The translations under genes were made by a program, and so were the position numbers. A stretch of 64,000 bases of DNA from Spirochaetota bacterium (GTDB lineage: Bacteria > Spirochaetota > UBA4802 > UBA5550). Position 1 is the stretch's first letter; each line of letters opens with the position of its first letter. Positions 8,680-17,344 of the stretch are shown here, in pieces. Under the pieces are notes generated by a model that searched no databases, was not told the origin of the DNA, and saw only the letters and a list, made by a program, of their open reading frames with translations. Location of the stretch: NCBI GenBank assembly GCA_017999915.1, contig JAGNKX010000021.1, positions 16,594 to 80,593 on the forward strand. The letters run 5' to 3'.

Positions 8680-9441
8680 TCATCGGTTGGCGGTGACTAT
8701 CTGCTTCAATATATCACCTATGGCTTCGTCCATCTCCGGGGGCGCTTCGTGTCCCTCCATGTCAGCCTCTATCAATCTCTCGTCGAAAGGTATGAACCCC
8801 AGTATCCTCATGGCGGGAAGGCTTTCACGGATAAAGGCCCTGTCAGCGTCGCCGCGGACCTTGTTCCCCACCACTCCGATGCGCCCGATGCCGAGATCGG
8901 CGGCGAGCTTCCTGATCTTCTCCGCCGTTTCGACGCTGCGCCGCCCGGGCTCCACCACCACGATGACCATGTCCACGGCCGTGGCGGTGCCGCGGCCCAG
9001 GTGCTCGATGCCGGCCTCCATGTCCATCACCACCACGTCGTCGCGGTAAAAGACCACGTGGGATATCAGGTTCTTCAAGAGGGTGCTCTCCGGGCACACG
9101 CACCCGCCGCCCCCTTTCTTGACCGTGCCCATGACCATGAGGCGTATCGATCCTTTTTCCAGCCAGAGCTTTTCCGGCAGGTCGTCCACCCTGGGGTTTA
9201 TCGTGAAGAAGGACCCGGACTGTCCCGGCTTTGCGCCGGTTCGCTCCTCCACCAGGGCCTCCATGTCGGCTATGGGAACGATTGCGCCGGTATCCTTGAA
9301 TCCGAGGGCGGAAGCGAGGTTCGCGTCAGGGTCCGCGTCGATGGCGATGACACGCTTCCCATGCCTGGCGAGGTGCCTGATTATCAGGGCGGCGGTCGTT
9401 GTTTTGCCGACGCCGCCCTTTCCGGTAACAGCGAGTTTCAC
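8680..9441 (-). CDS. CooC-type ATPase (CODH nickel-insertion factor family)
   Basis: A 253-residue P-loop ATPase of the MinD/CooC group. Deviant Walker A 'GKGGVGKTTTA' begins at residue 6, switch I 'DADPDANLASALGF' follows, then the CooC-like 'GGGGCVCPES' with the paired Cys that bind metal in CooC dimers, and Walker B 'VVVMDMEAGIEHLGRG'. The GTG at 9441 is chosen because GGAGA precedes it and the P-loop then sits at its usual place; upstream in-frame codons give an atypical 39-residue extension. A second CooC is in the acs operon (28116-28871), so this copy may serve another nickel enzyme or partner the nearby redox proteins. Confidence 0.85.
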   Translation of the reverse strand: MKLAVTGKGGVGKTTTAALIIRHLARHGKRVIAIDADPDANLASALGFKDTGAIVPIADMEALVEERTGAKPGQSGSFFTINPRVDDLPEKLWLEKGSIRLMVMGTVKKGGGGCVCPESTLLKNLISHVVFYRDDVVVMDMEAGIEHLGRGTATAVDMVIVVVEPGRRSVETAEKIRKLAADLGIGRIGVVGNKVRGDADRAFIRESLPAMRILGFIPFDERLIEADMEGHEAPPEMDEAIGDILKQIVTANR

Positions 9442-9618
9442 ATCTCTTCTCCGGGCGCGGTTTATCGCGGAGCGATGCGCCTTTTGATTGTAAGGATAGA
9501 AACGGAGAGTGCCCTGTCCAGAAGGAAATCCGGAAATCATGCAATTTTTAGTGGACATGGGGGATGAACAGGGATCTTTTATTTGTAGAGATGATAATTT
9601 TCCGTTTTAGAGGGGACC

Positions 9619-10410
9619 ATGAAAACAGTGATTTATTACTACACCGGAACCGGCAACTCTCTCTGGACCGCCCGCGCCGCGGCCGCCGAGATCGGCGATG
9701 CGCGGCTCATTCCCATGGCCTACGCGGATAATGACAATGAATCGGCCGGAGCCGACGCCGTGGGTCTGGTCTTTCCGGTGCACATGTGGGGCGTTCCCTC
9801 CCTCGCCATGCGGTTCATAGAAAAAATGACCGCGGACCCGAAAAAATACTACTTCGCCTTTGCCGTGAACGCGGGCCAGGTGGCCCGCACCCTGGTGCAG
9901 CTTAAGAAGCTGCTGGCCTCCCGCGGCATGACCCTGTCGGCGGGCTTCGATATCATGCTCCCGAGCAACTACATCCCCTGGGGAGGGCCGGGACCTGCCG
10001 AAAAGCTCCGGGAGATGCACCGGGAGGCGGGGGAAAAGATAAAGCGGGCAGCCGCTATCATCAAGGGAAACGAATCAGGCCATATAGAAAAGGGCCCCCT
10101 GTGGCAACGGATCATATTCACCGCCCTTTATAAAATGACCTATACCATGGTCCCGAAGATGGACAAGGATTTCTGGACCGATGACAAGTGCAACGGCTGC
10201 GCCCTTTGCGCGAAGCTATGTCCCGTGGACAATATCGCCATGAAGAATGACAGGCCTGATTGGCTCCATCATTGCGAGCAGTGCCTCGCCTGCATCCAGT
10301 GGTGTCCGCAGGAGGCGATACAGTTCGGAAAGAAAACGCCGGCCTATGAGCGCTACCATCATCCGGAGATAAAAATGAAGGACCTGATCGCCGGCTCCGG
10401 CAAAAAGTGA
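9619..10410 (+). CDS. EFR1-type flavodoxin-ferredoxin fusion
   Basis: A 263-residue redox protein. Residues 1-150 are a flavodoxin-like domain with the FMN phosphate loop 'YYTGTGNSLWTA' and 'VFPVHMWGVPS'; residues ~190-235 carry two 4Fe-4S motifs ('CNGCALCAKLCPVDN' and 'CEQCLACIQWCPQEA'). This arrangement is the EFR1 family of anaerobes, which shuttles low-potential electrons. It is divergent from the CooC-like gene and convergent with the DUF3786 gene. The partner is unknown; use with the CO dehydrogenase system is only a guess from context. Confidence 0.88.
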   Translation: MKTVIYYYTGTGNSLWTARAAAAEIGDARLIPMAYADNDNESAGADAVGLVFPVHMWGVPSLAMRFIEKMTADPKKYYFAFAVNAGQVARTLVQLKKLLASRGMTLSAGFDIMLPSNYIPWGGPGPAEKLREMHREAGEKIKRAAAIIKGNESGHIEKGPLWQRIIFTALYKMTYTMVPKMDKDFWTDDKCNGCALCAKLCPVDNIAMKNDRPDWLHHCEQCLACIQWCPQEAIQFGKKTPAYERYHHPEIKMKDLIAGSGKK

Positions 10411-10421
10411 CAAGTATAAGA

Positions 10422-11093
10422 CTAGGGCAGGGGCGTTTTCAGTATCCTGACCGCGATCATGTTGCAGAGGACCGCCACGTCCTCGGTGGACAGATAACCC
10501 GATATGGACGAATCGAAGACCACGCTCCCCGAAGGGGGAAATTCGTCATCGCCTTTCCAGAATAAAAAGGTTACATCAACCTTCGGGAAAGCCCTGAAGA
10601 GAAGGCCATGGTCGCCAAGGGATGACCGGATGCCACCGGCCGCCAGTCCAGTCTCCATAAGCCTGTCCATATCGTTGCCGAAGGCCTCCAGGAGCGGAGT
10701 TATGCTTCGGCGCTCAAACGCCGGATAGTAGCCGAGCCCTCCCTCCAGCTGTTTGAAGGTTACCTGGTCGCACCGGGCCGGTGCGCCATTGGCGCGGACA
10801 AGGTAGTGGAGCGCCAGGATCTTTTCCCACATGGGGACTTCTTTATCCCCGTCCCTGTGGATGACTGTAATGTCAGGGTGGGTAACCAGGAGGCTCTCCC
10901 CGATAAAGGGCAGGACCAGGGCTTTGCCTGGGCCTGTTTCGGTGACCATGGCGCCGCTCCTGAGGGCGATATCACCGATAGTTATCGGTGACAGCTGGTC
11001 CGCCGCTTCCCTGTAGGCGGTCTCGTAGTTGTTCTGTTTTCCCGGCAGGGCGGCTTCGGTTTTATACAGGCTCTGATAGTTATCGGTAGACAT
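10422..11093 (-). CDS. DUF3786 domain protein
   Basis: A 223-residue cytoplasmic protein of the DUF3786 family, seen mainly in anaerobes and often near corrinoid/acetyl-CoA pathway genes; its biochemical role is not known. Family-like parts are 'VPMWEKILALHYLVRA', 'GGLGYYPAFERRSITPLLEAFG' (split here by a few residues) and 'DVTFLFWKGDDEFPPSG'. The ATG at 11093 is preferred to an upstream in-frame start that would prepend 20 hydrophobic residues. Oddly, the coding sequence contains two copies of the dispersed CCGATAGTTATCGG motif (10975-10988, encoding Pro-Ile-Thr-Ile-Gly, and ~11075-11088 over codons 2-6). Confidence 0.75.
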   Translation of the reverse strand: MSTDNYQSLYKTEAALPGKQNNYETAYREAADQLSPITIGDIALRSGAMVTETGPGKALVLPFIGESLLVTHPDITVIHRDGDKEVPMWEKILALHYLVRANGAPARCDQVTFKQLEGGLGYYPAFERRSITPLLEAFGNDMDRLMETGLAAGGIRSSLGDHGLLFRAFPKVDVTFLFWKGDDEFPPSGSVVFDSSISGYLSTEDVAVLCNMIAVRILKTPLP

Positions 11094-11193
11094 TGTATTT
11101 TCCGGATGTTGGACGATAACAATCAATAAATAAGGATTGTTCTGTATGGTCAATATTTTTTTATTGTCCAGAAAATCGGGCCATGAATATGGC

Positions 11194-11323
11194 GGTGTCA
11201 GAGTAAATCATAAAAAGACCGATTGTTATCGGTACTCTTTATTCATAATTAAGGTGTCAGAATAAAATTTATTATTTGCGCCGATAGTTATCGGTAAACA
11301 GCCGTTCAGAAATGGTGTCAGAG
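11194..11323. repeat. Dispersed repeat array: GTGTCAGA boxes alternating with CCGATNNNNATCGG
   Basis: Box GGTGTCAGAG at 11194, GGTGTCAGAA at 11253 and GGTGTCAGAG at 11314 (spacing 59 and 61 bp), with near-palindromes CCGATTGTTATCGG at 11219-11232 and CCGATAGTTATCGG at 11281-11294 in between. It lies upstream of the DUF3786 gene and downstream of the FecR gene, in a 258-bp gap otherwise AT-rich. Related units occur at 40688-40767 and 44888-44943. The form recalls REP elements mobilised by RAYT transposases, but no such gene is in the window. Confidence 0.8.
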
Positions 11324-11351
11324 CTACACCCTCATCTGTAATATAGCTATC

Positions 11352-12515
11352 CTACCTCAATGCCCTTCTTTGCTGCCGTATAGCTTTCCGTGTTTCCCTG
11401 ATAACCTTCTTCTGCTTATTTATCCGCCCCTGTTCTTTCAGGCCGGGTTTTGCGGGATTATCGATTGAATCCCTTCGGATCATGTTCCTTTGATTTTTGT
11501 TCTCTCCATCCGGTGCTGTTAATGTCCCCTGATTGTTATCGCTCCGGGATTTTCCGGAATCCGCGGCGGGTCCTCCATGGAATTTTACCTCTCTATCAAT
11601 TGGCTTTGAATTCAGGAGCCGCTGCTTGAAAGCCCCGGCCCGGAGCTGATCGATGTTCCCGAATATCTTCAAATCTTCAATTTCGGCTTTCCTGATCTCG
11701 GCTTTTTCCGCGACCATGCATTTATTGCCGGCAGTGACCGTCACTGTTTCAGCCGATTGGACCGGCTTCACTCGGACGCTTCCGCTTTTCATGACAACCA
11801 GGGTTTTTCCGCCGGCAGATTGCAGGAGGAATTCCGTGCCGACAGGCTCCACCCGGGCCCCCGGCGTGGTATAGGAGTAGGAGATGCCGCCCGTGCTGGA
11901 GGATATTAGCATCCCCTGATCGAGGGCGCATTCAATATCCATTCGATTTGAAGATGTCCCGGATGCGAAGCGTCTGATTGAAAAAGCGCCCGGACCGATA
12001 AGGGTTATGGAAAAATTGCGGCCGTGGACCAGGCGCGCCATGGTTTTGTCCGGGAGGCTGACGGCGCTTCCTCCGTAGACCCGGGGCAGTTCACCGGGGG
12101 ACTTGCCGTCAATGGTGACACCCCTGTCGAGCTGGACCGCGGAAAGATAAGGCCGTGGCGGCTCTGTCGGTGTTCGGATCAACAGGACAGATATAACTGC
12201 TACAGACGCGGCCAGGGCCAGGGACGCGGCAATGACAGACCGCGGATGGAAGGCCAGGAAGGAGCGGAGGCGTGATGGGGCAGGGGATGATCCCTCCCGG
12301 GCAAGTTTTTCCCAGGAGCGAATGACCCTGATCCAGGCGGCGTCGCTTGCCCGCAGATCGCGGTAACGCGGCGCTATGGCTGCGAGGATCCTGTCATGGC
12401 GGGCCCTGCACTGGACGCACTCTTCCAGGTGCTTGCTCACACGGCTTCGTGACCGGTCACCGGCTGTCCCGGCAATGAGCGCCGCGAGGTCCCTATTTGA
12501 TATGTGCCGTGTCAC
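11352..12515 (-). CDS. Zinc-finger/FecR anti-sigma factor
   Basis: A 387-residue membrane protein regulating the adjacent ECF sigma factor. Residues ~26-36 hold the anti-sigma zinc motif HX3CX2C ('HLEECVQC'), residues ~92-112 form one membrane helix ('SVIAASLALAASVAVISVLL'), and the periplasmic part carries a FecR-like domain ('ISYSYTTPGARVEPVGTEFLL', 'VVMKSGSVRVKP' regions). The last ~90 residues are Lys/Arg/Asn-rich and of low complexity, ending in 'RKAIRQQRRALR', which is unusual for the family. It lies 15 bp after the sigma gene on the same strand, so the pair is cotranscribed. The signal sensed is unknown. Confidence 0.85.
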   Translation of the reverse strand: MTRHISNRDLAALIAGTAGDRSRSRVSKHLEECVQCRARHDRILAAIAPRYRDLRASDAAWIRVIRSWEKLAREGSSPAPSRLRSFLAFHPRSVIAASLALAASVAVISVLLIRTPTEPPRPYLSAVQLDRGVTIDGKSPGELPRVYGGSAVSLPDKTMARLVHGRNFSITLIGPGAFSIRRFASGTSSNRMDIECALDQGMLISSSTGGISYSYTTPGARVEPVGTEFLLQSAGGKTLVVMKSGSVRVKPVQSAETVTVTAGNKCMVAEKAEIRKAEIEDLKIFGNIDQLRAGAFKQRLLNSKPIDREVKFHGGPAADSGKSRSDNNQGTLTAPDGENKNQRNMIRRDSIDNPAKPGLKEQGRINKQKKVIRETRKAIRQQRRALR

Positions 12516-12530
12516 TGGTCATGCCCCTCA

Positions 12531-13091
12531 TCATTTATATATAACGATCAAAATCGCCAGTAGTGCCAGCATAAACAGGACTAATAGCTTGAATCCGGCC
12601 TTTTCCAGGGTATCGGCCAGGTATTCCACCATGGAGCGCATCTTCCTTTTGGCCGTCCGCACTGATATTCCCAGGGCGCCGGCTATTTCCTCGTAGGGCA
12701 TCTCCAGTTCGGTCCTCATCAGGTACACTGACTTGGATTCAGCGTCCCGGGCGTCCACCAGTGAGTTGACCGTGCGGCGCAGCTCTTTCATTTCCATGGC
12801 TTCCTGCGGATCGGTGCCCGGGGACTCGGTATTATCCGCCAGGGCCGTCATCTCCACTTTTCTGTTCCTCCGGGCGTGGTCGATGCAGATATTCCGGGCG
12901 GTCCGGTACAGGAAGGCCCGGATGTTGCTTTCATCGAGGGGATACTTCTCTGAATAGCGGATGAGACGCACGAAGGCGTCATGGAGGAAATCCTCCGCCA
13001 GCTCCGGCATTCGCGTGAACCCGCAGATATAGATGAAGAGCTCGTGGTGATGGCGGTCGTAGATGTCGCTTAAAAGCTTATTGTCGATCAT
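12531..13091 (-). CDS. ECF sigma-70 factor with C-terminal membrane helix
   Basis: A 186-residue sigma factor. Region 2 is seen as 'LAEDFLHDAFVRLIRYSEKY' and 'RAFLYRTARNICIDHARRN', region 4 as 'MPYEEIAGALGISVRTAKRKMRS' (helix-turn-helix). After region 4 the protein does not end but continues into about 18 hydrophobic residues ('LLVLFMLALLAILIVI') and stops at Tyr-Lys, a likely membrane anchor. ECF factors are normally soluble, so this is odd. The ATG at 13091 is chosen over a TTG 12 bases upstream; neither has a clear ribosome site. The anti-sigma gene follows directly. The factor may be held at the membrane with its anti-sigma partner. Confidence 0.88.
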   Translation of the reverse strand: MIDNKLLSDIYDRHHHELFIYICGFTRMPELAEDFLHDAFVRLIRYSEKYPLDESNIRAFLYRTARNICIDHARRNRKVEMTALADNTESPGTDPQEAMEMKELRRTVNSLVDARDAESKSVYLMRTELEMPYEEIAGALGISVRTAKRKMRSMVEYLADTLEKAGFKLLVLFMLALLAILIVIYK

Positions 13092-13216
13092 TGAGGATAA
13101 CAATTGCGCTCATGAAATGCGGCGGTATCCCGCCTGGTTCATTACAGCTCGTAGTTGAATGGATTGTCAATTTGATTTTAATGATTTACCGGAGAAGGCT
13201 TGTCAACTTATGATAA

Positions 13217-13251
13217 AAGTTATTCCTCCCCCGACAGGGGAGGAATAACTT
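13217..13251. terminator. 15-bp perfect hairpin after the lipoprotein gene
   Basis: AAGTTATTCCTCCCC, loop CGACA, GGGGAGGAATAACTT. It begins 24 bp after the lipoprotein stop on the minus strand and is followed there by TTTATC, which fits an intrinsic terminator for that gene. Confidence 0.7.
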
Positions 13252-13275
13252 CGTAATGAGATCTCACCGGTGTTG

Positions 13276-14349
13276 TTATTGGCACCCTGACACGACAAAG
13301 GAGCCCTGGCCGGTGACCGTCCTTCCGCGTTCGTTGGAATATGAATAGGTGTAGTTGGCCAAACCGTTGCCTGTATAGGTAATGGTGCCGCTGCCGTCCC
13401 AGTACCCCGATATGGCCACTGTGGCGGTGCCCGAGGTCGGTGAGCATGTGCTCATCGGTATGACGAGACTGCTGAAGGTAGTGGTAACTATGGCCCCGGT
13501 CCTGACGTGCTCAACCTGGACGCTTCCTGACACGGTCCTGGTGCCCGCGGATGTATCAGCCGTGACATTGAGGGCTGTCGGTGTCGTCACGTGATGCTCG
13601 AACAGTAGGGTCCCCAGGCCGCTGTAGCCTTTCCGTGTAAGGTCCGTTGCTATGGTGAAGGTCCTCGATGAGCCGCTCACGGCGCTCCAGTTCACCGTGT
13701 GGGCCACTTTGCCTGAGAGAGTGCCGTTGGTAATGACGCCGCCGTTCCCTTCAACGCTGATATATGCGCCGGTGGCGTTCCTGGTGAAGCGCTTGTTGAC
13801 CTGCGCCTGCTCGACTTTGGAGCCGGCCTGGAGCTTGGCCGATCCGGTAGCGCTGGCCATGCCGGACCAGGAGAGGAGGCCGGAGCCGCTCACCTTGAAG
13901 AAGCCAAAGGGGCCGGTGCAGTCACTGAATGTCCTCGCGACATAGAATGCGGTATTGCTCGAATTCCATGTGGCCGCGGTGTCGGTCACCTCAACGGATC
14001 CGCCGCCGGGGCAGGTGGCTGTAGCGGCTTTCGCTGAAAAAGGCTCCATCATGTTCCCCTCCGCCATGAGGATACGCTCATCAATCGTGGGATTTGCCTG
14101 CCACGATCCGGGGTACGTGACGTTGTATGACAGGCTCGTCTGTCCTGACGTGTTGATGTCCGCCAGGCTGTCATTGACCGTGTCCAGGGACGCCTGGGAC
14201 ATCTCCGCGATGGTGTCTCCCGATGACGATGCCATGACGGCCAGCAGGGCCAGTCCGGTATTGTTGTCATTCTTTTCGGATTTCTCGCACCCGGCCATAA
14301 CAATGGCTGTCCCGGCCAGTAGCGATACTGCTATGATTCTTATCTTCAT
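13276..14349 (-). CDS. Predicted outer-envelope lipoprotein, function unknown
   Basis: 357 residues with a clear lipoprotein signal: basic start 'MKIRI', hydrophobic core and lipobox 'VMAGC' (Cys21). The mature part begins with a charged linker and continues as a Ser/Thr/Gly-rich beta-type sequence with scattered Cys pairs; I cannot name a domain. GC-rich, normal codon use. It is followed by a strong terminator, and separated from the ECF sigma gene by 172 bp. Location just upstream of the sigma/anti-sigma pair makes it a candidate regulon member, but this is only positional. Confidence 0.7.
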   Translation of the reverse strand: MKIRIIAVSLLAGTAIVMAGCEKSEKNDNNTGLALLAVMASSSGDTIAEMSQASLDTVNDSLADINTSGQTSLSYNVTYPGSWQANPTIDERILMAEGNMMEPFSAKAATATCPGGGSVEVTDTAATWNSSNTAFYVARTFSDCTGPFGFFKVSGSGLLSWSGMASATGSAKLQAGSKVEQAQVNKRFTRNATGAYISVEGNGGVITNGTLSGKVAHTVNWSAVSGSSRTFTIATDLTRKGYSGLGTLLFEHHVTTPTALNVTADTSAGTRTVSGSVQVEHVRTGAIVTTTFSSLVIPMSTCSPTSGTATVAISGYWDGSGTITYTGNGLANYTYSYSNERGRTVTGQGSFVVSGCQ

Positions 14350-14472
14350 GTGTTCCTCCCATCAGAGAAAAAGTTGATATTCCGCAGGAATTAATCTCCT
14401 GCTGACCTATACAACGTTTTTCCCCTCAAAGAGTGCCACTGATCCTGTGTTTTTTTTAAATTTGTGAAATGT

Positions 14473-15639
14473 TTAAATTTTAATAGTCCAGAGACTTTTT
14501 CCGGTCTTGTAATCATACCCCATCAGCCCCACGCCCTTCAGCTGGAGCACCACCAGTCCGCCCAATCGCCTGACCTTGATGTTGTCCTTGGTGAAAAAGT
14601 GGCTCGAAAAGGAGTCATCCTCTTCATCGATCTTCATCTTGCTGAACATCCGGTCGGGAGTTACGGTCCACAGGCGGCTGCCGGTGGCCAGGTCGTAACA
14701 GTCCATGAGGCGGTTCGCCTTTTTCCCGATCTGGTCGAGGTACATGATGATGGCGCATTCTTTGTCCTGGTGGTAGATGATCCCTTCGAGGAAGATTTTT
14801 TCCGTGAGCTGTTTTCCCGTCGCGCCGGTGAAAAAACGAAGGCTGCTCTCGCTGGCCGCGTAGATTTCAAGGCTTGAAGCGTTATCCGCCAGCTTTCCCC
14901 GGGGACCGGAAACCAGGACCAATTTTTTCCGGGGCCCGCCGCTGTCGTCTCTGGCCATGACGGCCACCGAATCAGGGGTCCTGTCCTTGATGATCTCATC
15001 TCTCCATTCCCCCTGGCCCCTGTACAGGACCCCTGTCTCAAGACAGTATTTCACTCCCTGCAGCCCGTCCCTGGTGTTGATGGAGAGAGTCTTTTCTTTA
15101 TCGTTATAGTAAATGTTTGCAAGCCTCCCTTTCAGGAGAGGATATCGGGAAGTAAATGTCCTTGTGTCCATGATCAATTGCGCAGTGGCCGCGTCGTAGG
15201 CTTCGACGCGGGGCTCGTTTTTGCCATACCCGCCCGTGATGATCCAGACCTTTCCGCCGGCGTAGGTTGACTCCAGCATTAAGACAATATCATCCTGCTC
15301 CGTTTCAATCTTATGAATGACCTTTTCCCGGGCCGGATCGTACACATAGGTCCAGGTCTTGCAGAAAAGGCATTTCGTTCCGATCGACGTGCGCCCCGGT
15401 GTTTTGGTCGATTGTACATATTTGAAGGAGCCGTCGGCCACGATCCAGAGGAGGGGAGGCCCTTCTTTCGACGGCGCCATGGTCACCGATAGGACGCTGC
15501 CGCGGATTTTATCCGGTGTCAGGTATGGGTACAAAAAAAAGTAAAAGGCGAGGATGCCGATGATGAGCGAGGGAATCAGCCATATCAGTTTTATGGCGCC
15601 CCGCGGTTTAATGCTCTGGAAAGAACTCTTTTGTGCCAT
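14473..15639 (-). CDS. Membrane-anchored beta-propeller-like hypothetical protein
   Basis: A 388-residue protein with one N-terminal membrane helix (residues ~18-38, 'LIWLIPSLIIGILAFYFFLY') and a large extracytoplasmic part. Repeating segments ending in small motifs such as 'VEAYDAATAQLIMDT', 'MDCYDLATGSRLWTV' and 'MGYDYKTGKSLWTI' look like PQQ/WD-type propeller blades (D-x-x-T-G-x-x-x-W). The ATG at 15639 has GGAG about 9 bases upstream and is preferred to a start 36 bases earlier. A single Cys pair ('CLFC') lies near residue 90. Function unknown; such proteins often scaffold envelope complexes. Confidence 0.65.
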   Translation of the reverse strand: MAQKSSFQSIKPRGAIKLIWLIPSLIIGILAFYFFLYPYLTPDKIRGSVLSVTMAPSKEGPPLLWIVADGSFKYVQSTKTPGRTSIGTKCLFCKTWTYVYDPAREKVIHKIETEQDDIVLMLESTYAGGKVWIITGGYGKNEPRVEAYDAATAQLIMDTRTFTSRYPLLKGRLANIYYNDKEKTLSINTRDGLQGVKYCLETGVLYRGQGEWRDEIIKDRTPDSVAVMARDDSGGPRKKLVLVSGPRGKLADNASSLEIYAASESSLRFFTGATGKQLTEKIFLEGIIYHQDKECAIIMYLDQIGKKANRLMDCYDLATGSRLWTVTPDRMFSKMKIDEEDDSFSSHFFTKDNIKVRRLGGLVVLQLKGVGLMGYDYKTGKSLWTIKI

Positions 15640-15851
15640 GGTGCGAAGCTCCTGGGTCTCGCTGTATGCCAGCATGATGTTCTCAAATTCGCCTTTGATT
15701 GAATCCGAAGGCTTCCATCGGGTGGGTGCAGAAAGGCATCGGCTTCCTTCACTTATCGAGGATAGGTAAAGGTAATAACTTCCGAGTAATGATCTGTCAA
15801 TAGAAATACAGGGGAAACTCTGTCATGCCGGTCATTGCCGCCGGATTTATA

Positions 15852-16538
15852 TCAGGACTGATAGGGTTTGTCGAAGCGGCGCTCATAGGCGCCGTTCTGC
15901 TTCAGGGGCTTGATCCAACCGCTGTCAGCAAGGCCGGTGTGCAGCAGGAGCCTGATGAAGAATCTGCCGACAGGGGAGAATCTCTCCATCCCGGCGAGCT
16001 TTTTCATTATTATTGGATGGAACTCCTTGGTGACGCCGAAATGGCGGCCCAGGCTGCGAAAGGCCATGAATAGCCTCTTATTGAGAAAATCCGGCTTTTC
16101 CTGTATGCCCTCGACGCCGCCCTTGATGATCGTTCCGATGTAGCGTCCGTTCAGCCGCCGGGCCAGCTTTTCCAGGTAGCGCTCCACGTAGCGCGAATGG
16201 ATCGCTTCGGGAAAGCCGGACTGCACGATGAACCCTATGGGCGGGAATTCCTTTTGTTTCTTTGACGCGCGGCCTTTGGGCTGCTCAGACCCCAGGGTTT
16301 CGATGAAGTCCTTGACTATGGCCGGCATGGAATCGGCGTAAAGCGGAAAGGCGATGATGACCGCGCCGGCAGCGCGGGCTTTTTCCGCGATGGAGGCATA
16401 CTCCTTGACCCGCTGGAGATAGGCCACCTCGAAGGTATTCTCCGGGTAGGCCGCGAAGCCGTCGGTGAAATGCTTCAGCAGCAGGGCCGTGTTTCCCCCC
16501 TTGCCGCGGGGTGACCCGTTACAGATCAGCAATCGCAT
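15852..16538 (-). CDS. Flavodoxin-like NAD(P)H-dependent reductase
   Basis: 228 residues of the NADPH-dependent FMN reductase/flavodoxin-like fold. The FMN phosphate loop is 'CNGSPRGKGGNTALL' at residues 6-20, and 'IIAFPLYADSMPAIVKDFIE' (near 61-80) is the second flavin-contacting region. The C-terminal ~60 residues are an extension rich in aromatic and basic residues. It overlaps the following reductase gene (16519-17070) by 20 bp, so the two are translated together and may form a pair. Substrate unknown. Confidence 0.8.
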   Translation of the reverse strand: MRLLICNGSPRGKGGNTALLLKHFTDGFAAYPENTFEVAYLQRVKEYASIAEKARAAGAVIIAFPLYADSMPAIVKDFIETLGSEQPKGRASKKQKEFPPIGFIVQSGFPEAIHSRYVERYLEKLARRLNGRYIGTIIKGGVEGIQEKPDFLNKRLFMAFRSLGRHFGVTKEFHPIIMKKLAGMERFSPVGRFFIRLLLHTGLADSGWIKPLKQNGAYERRFDKPYQS

Positions 16539-17070
16539 GAGTCACCTCCGAAACGGGCCGGTCCGTCGTGAAGGCGCATCGGAAGGATGTCCTGAAGTTG
16601 ATGGCCTCACGGCGGTATATATCGGTAATGATGGCAATGTCTTCGTCGTCGGTGTCGGTCCCCCTTTGCAGGAGAAGGCCGATGCCGGGATAGCGGTCGT
16701 ATCGTCCCCTGTGGTGGCATTCCCCCTCGACCAGGGCGAGGTAAGGATGGATAAGGGGGATGAACCGTTCGTTGGCGCGCTTGAGCAGGGCGCTCACGAA
16801 TCCCATGATGACCGGCGACGCGAACAGGACCAGGTCCGCCGCCATGACGCTTTTATATATCACGGCCATGTCGTCCCTGTGCACGCAGAGCCCCGGCGTT
16901 GTGACCCAGCAGGTCCAGCACCCGATGCAGTAGCGGATGTCCAGCTCCCTGAGCAGGTAGGCCTGGAATGAATGGCCCCTGGCGGTAAGCCCTGACCCCA
17001 GCGACGCAATGTAGCGGTCAAGGTCCTTGCGCTTCGGGTCGGGGTTGCCGTTAAGGATAACTATATTCAT
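16519..17070 (-). CDS. Flavodoxin-like reductase with Cys-containing loop
   Basis: 183 residues with FMN loop 'LNGNPDPKRKDLDRY' at the N-terminus and 'LVLFASPVIMGFVSALLKR' later. The segment 'RYCIGCWTCWVTTPGLCVHRDD' contains CysX2CysX2Cys-like residues, as in iron-sulfur flavoproteins, though the classic spacing is not complete. It is the first gene of a two-gene unit with the overlapping reductase. The pair probably handles electron transfer to a small molecule or quinone; nothing more can be read from the sequence. Confidence 0.8.
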   Translation of the reverse strand: MNIVILNGNPDPKRKDLDRYIASLGSGLTARGHSFQAYLLRELDIRYCIGCWTCWVTTPGLCVHRDDMAVIYKSVMAADLVLFASPVIMGFVSALLKRANERFIPLIHPYLALVEGECHHRGRYDRYPGIGLLLQRGTDTDDEDIAIITDIYRREAINFRTSFRCAFTTDRPVSEVTHAIADL

Positions 17071-17170
17071 GGTGCGCGGTTGTCGCCGAATTATTCAGTC
17101 CGGTAATAATCGCGGTGATACAGATTGACGTCAATGCATTTTTTATCCACGATCTCTATCTGTGGCGCGA

Positions 17171-17282
17171 CCTCACCCCCCCGACCCCCTCTCCATGATA
17201 TGGAGAGGGAGTATCAGGAATGAATAATTACAACTGAAGCCCTCTCCTTATTAAGGAGAGGGCGCGCATAGCGCGGGTGAGG
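17171..17282. repeat. GC-rich nested-hairpin intergenic element (CCTCACCC...GGGTGAGG)
   Basis: 112 bp bounded by CCTCACCC and GGGTGAGG with two internal hairpins, CCCTCTCC-ATGATAT-GGAGAGGG and GCCCTCTCCTT-ATT-AAGGAGAGGGC. It resembles the element at 23180-23375 and has the symmetry of a MITE. No gene lies in 17071-17344. Confidence 0.7.
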
Positions 17283-17344
17283 ATAAAAAAGGTAGCTGAA
17301 GGGCGTGAGGATTGATCTGCGTTTAAGGCTCAATGTTAGTCATT

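Noticed and set aside
11194..11323. CRISPR array
   Set aside because: Only three short boxes, spacers of similar composition that contain a common palindrome, no cas genes; the unit recurs elsewhere singly.
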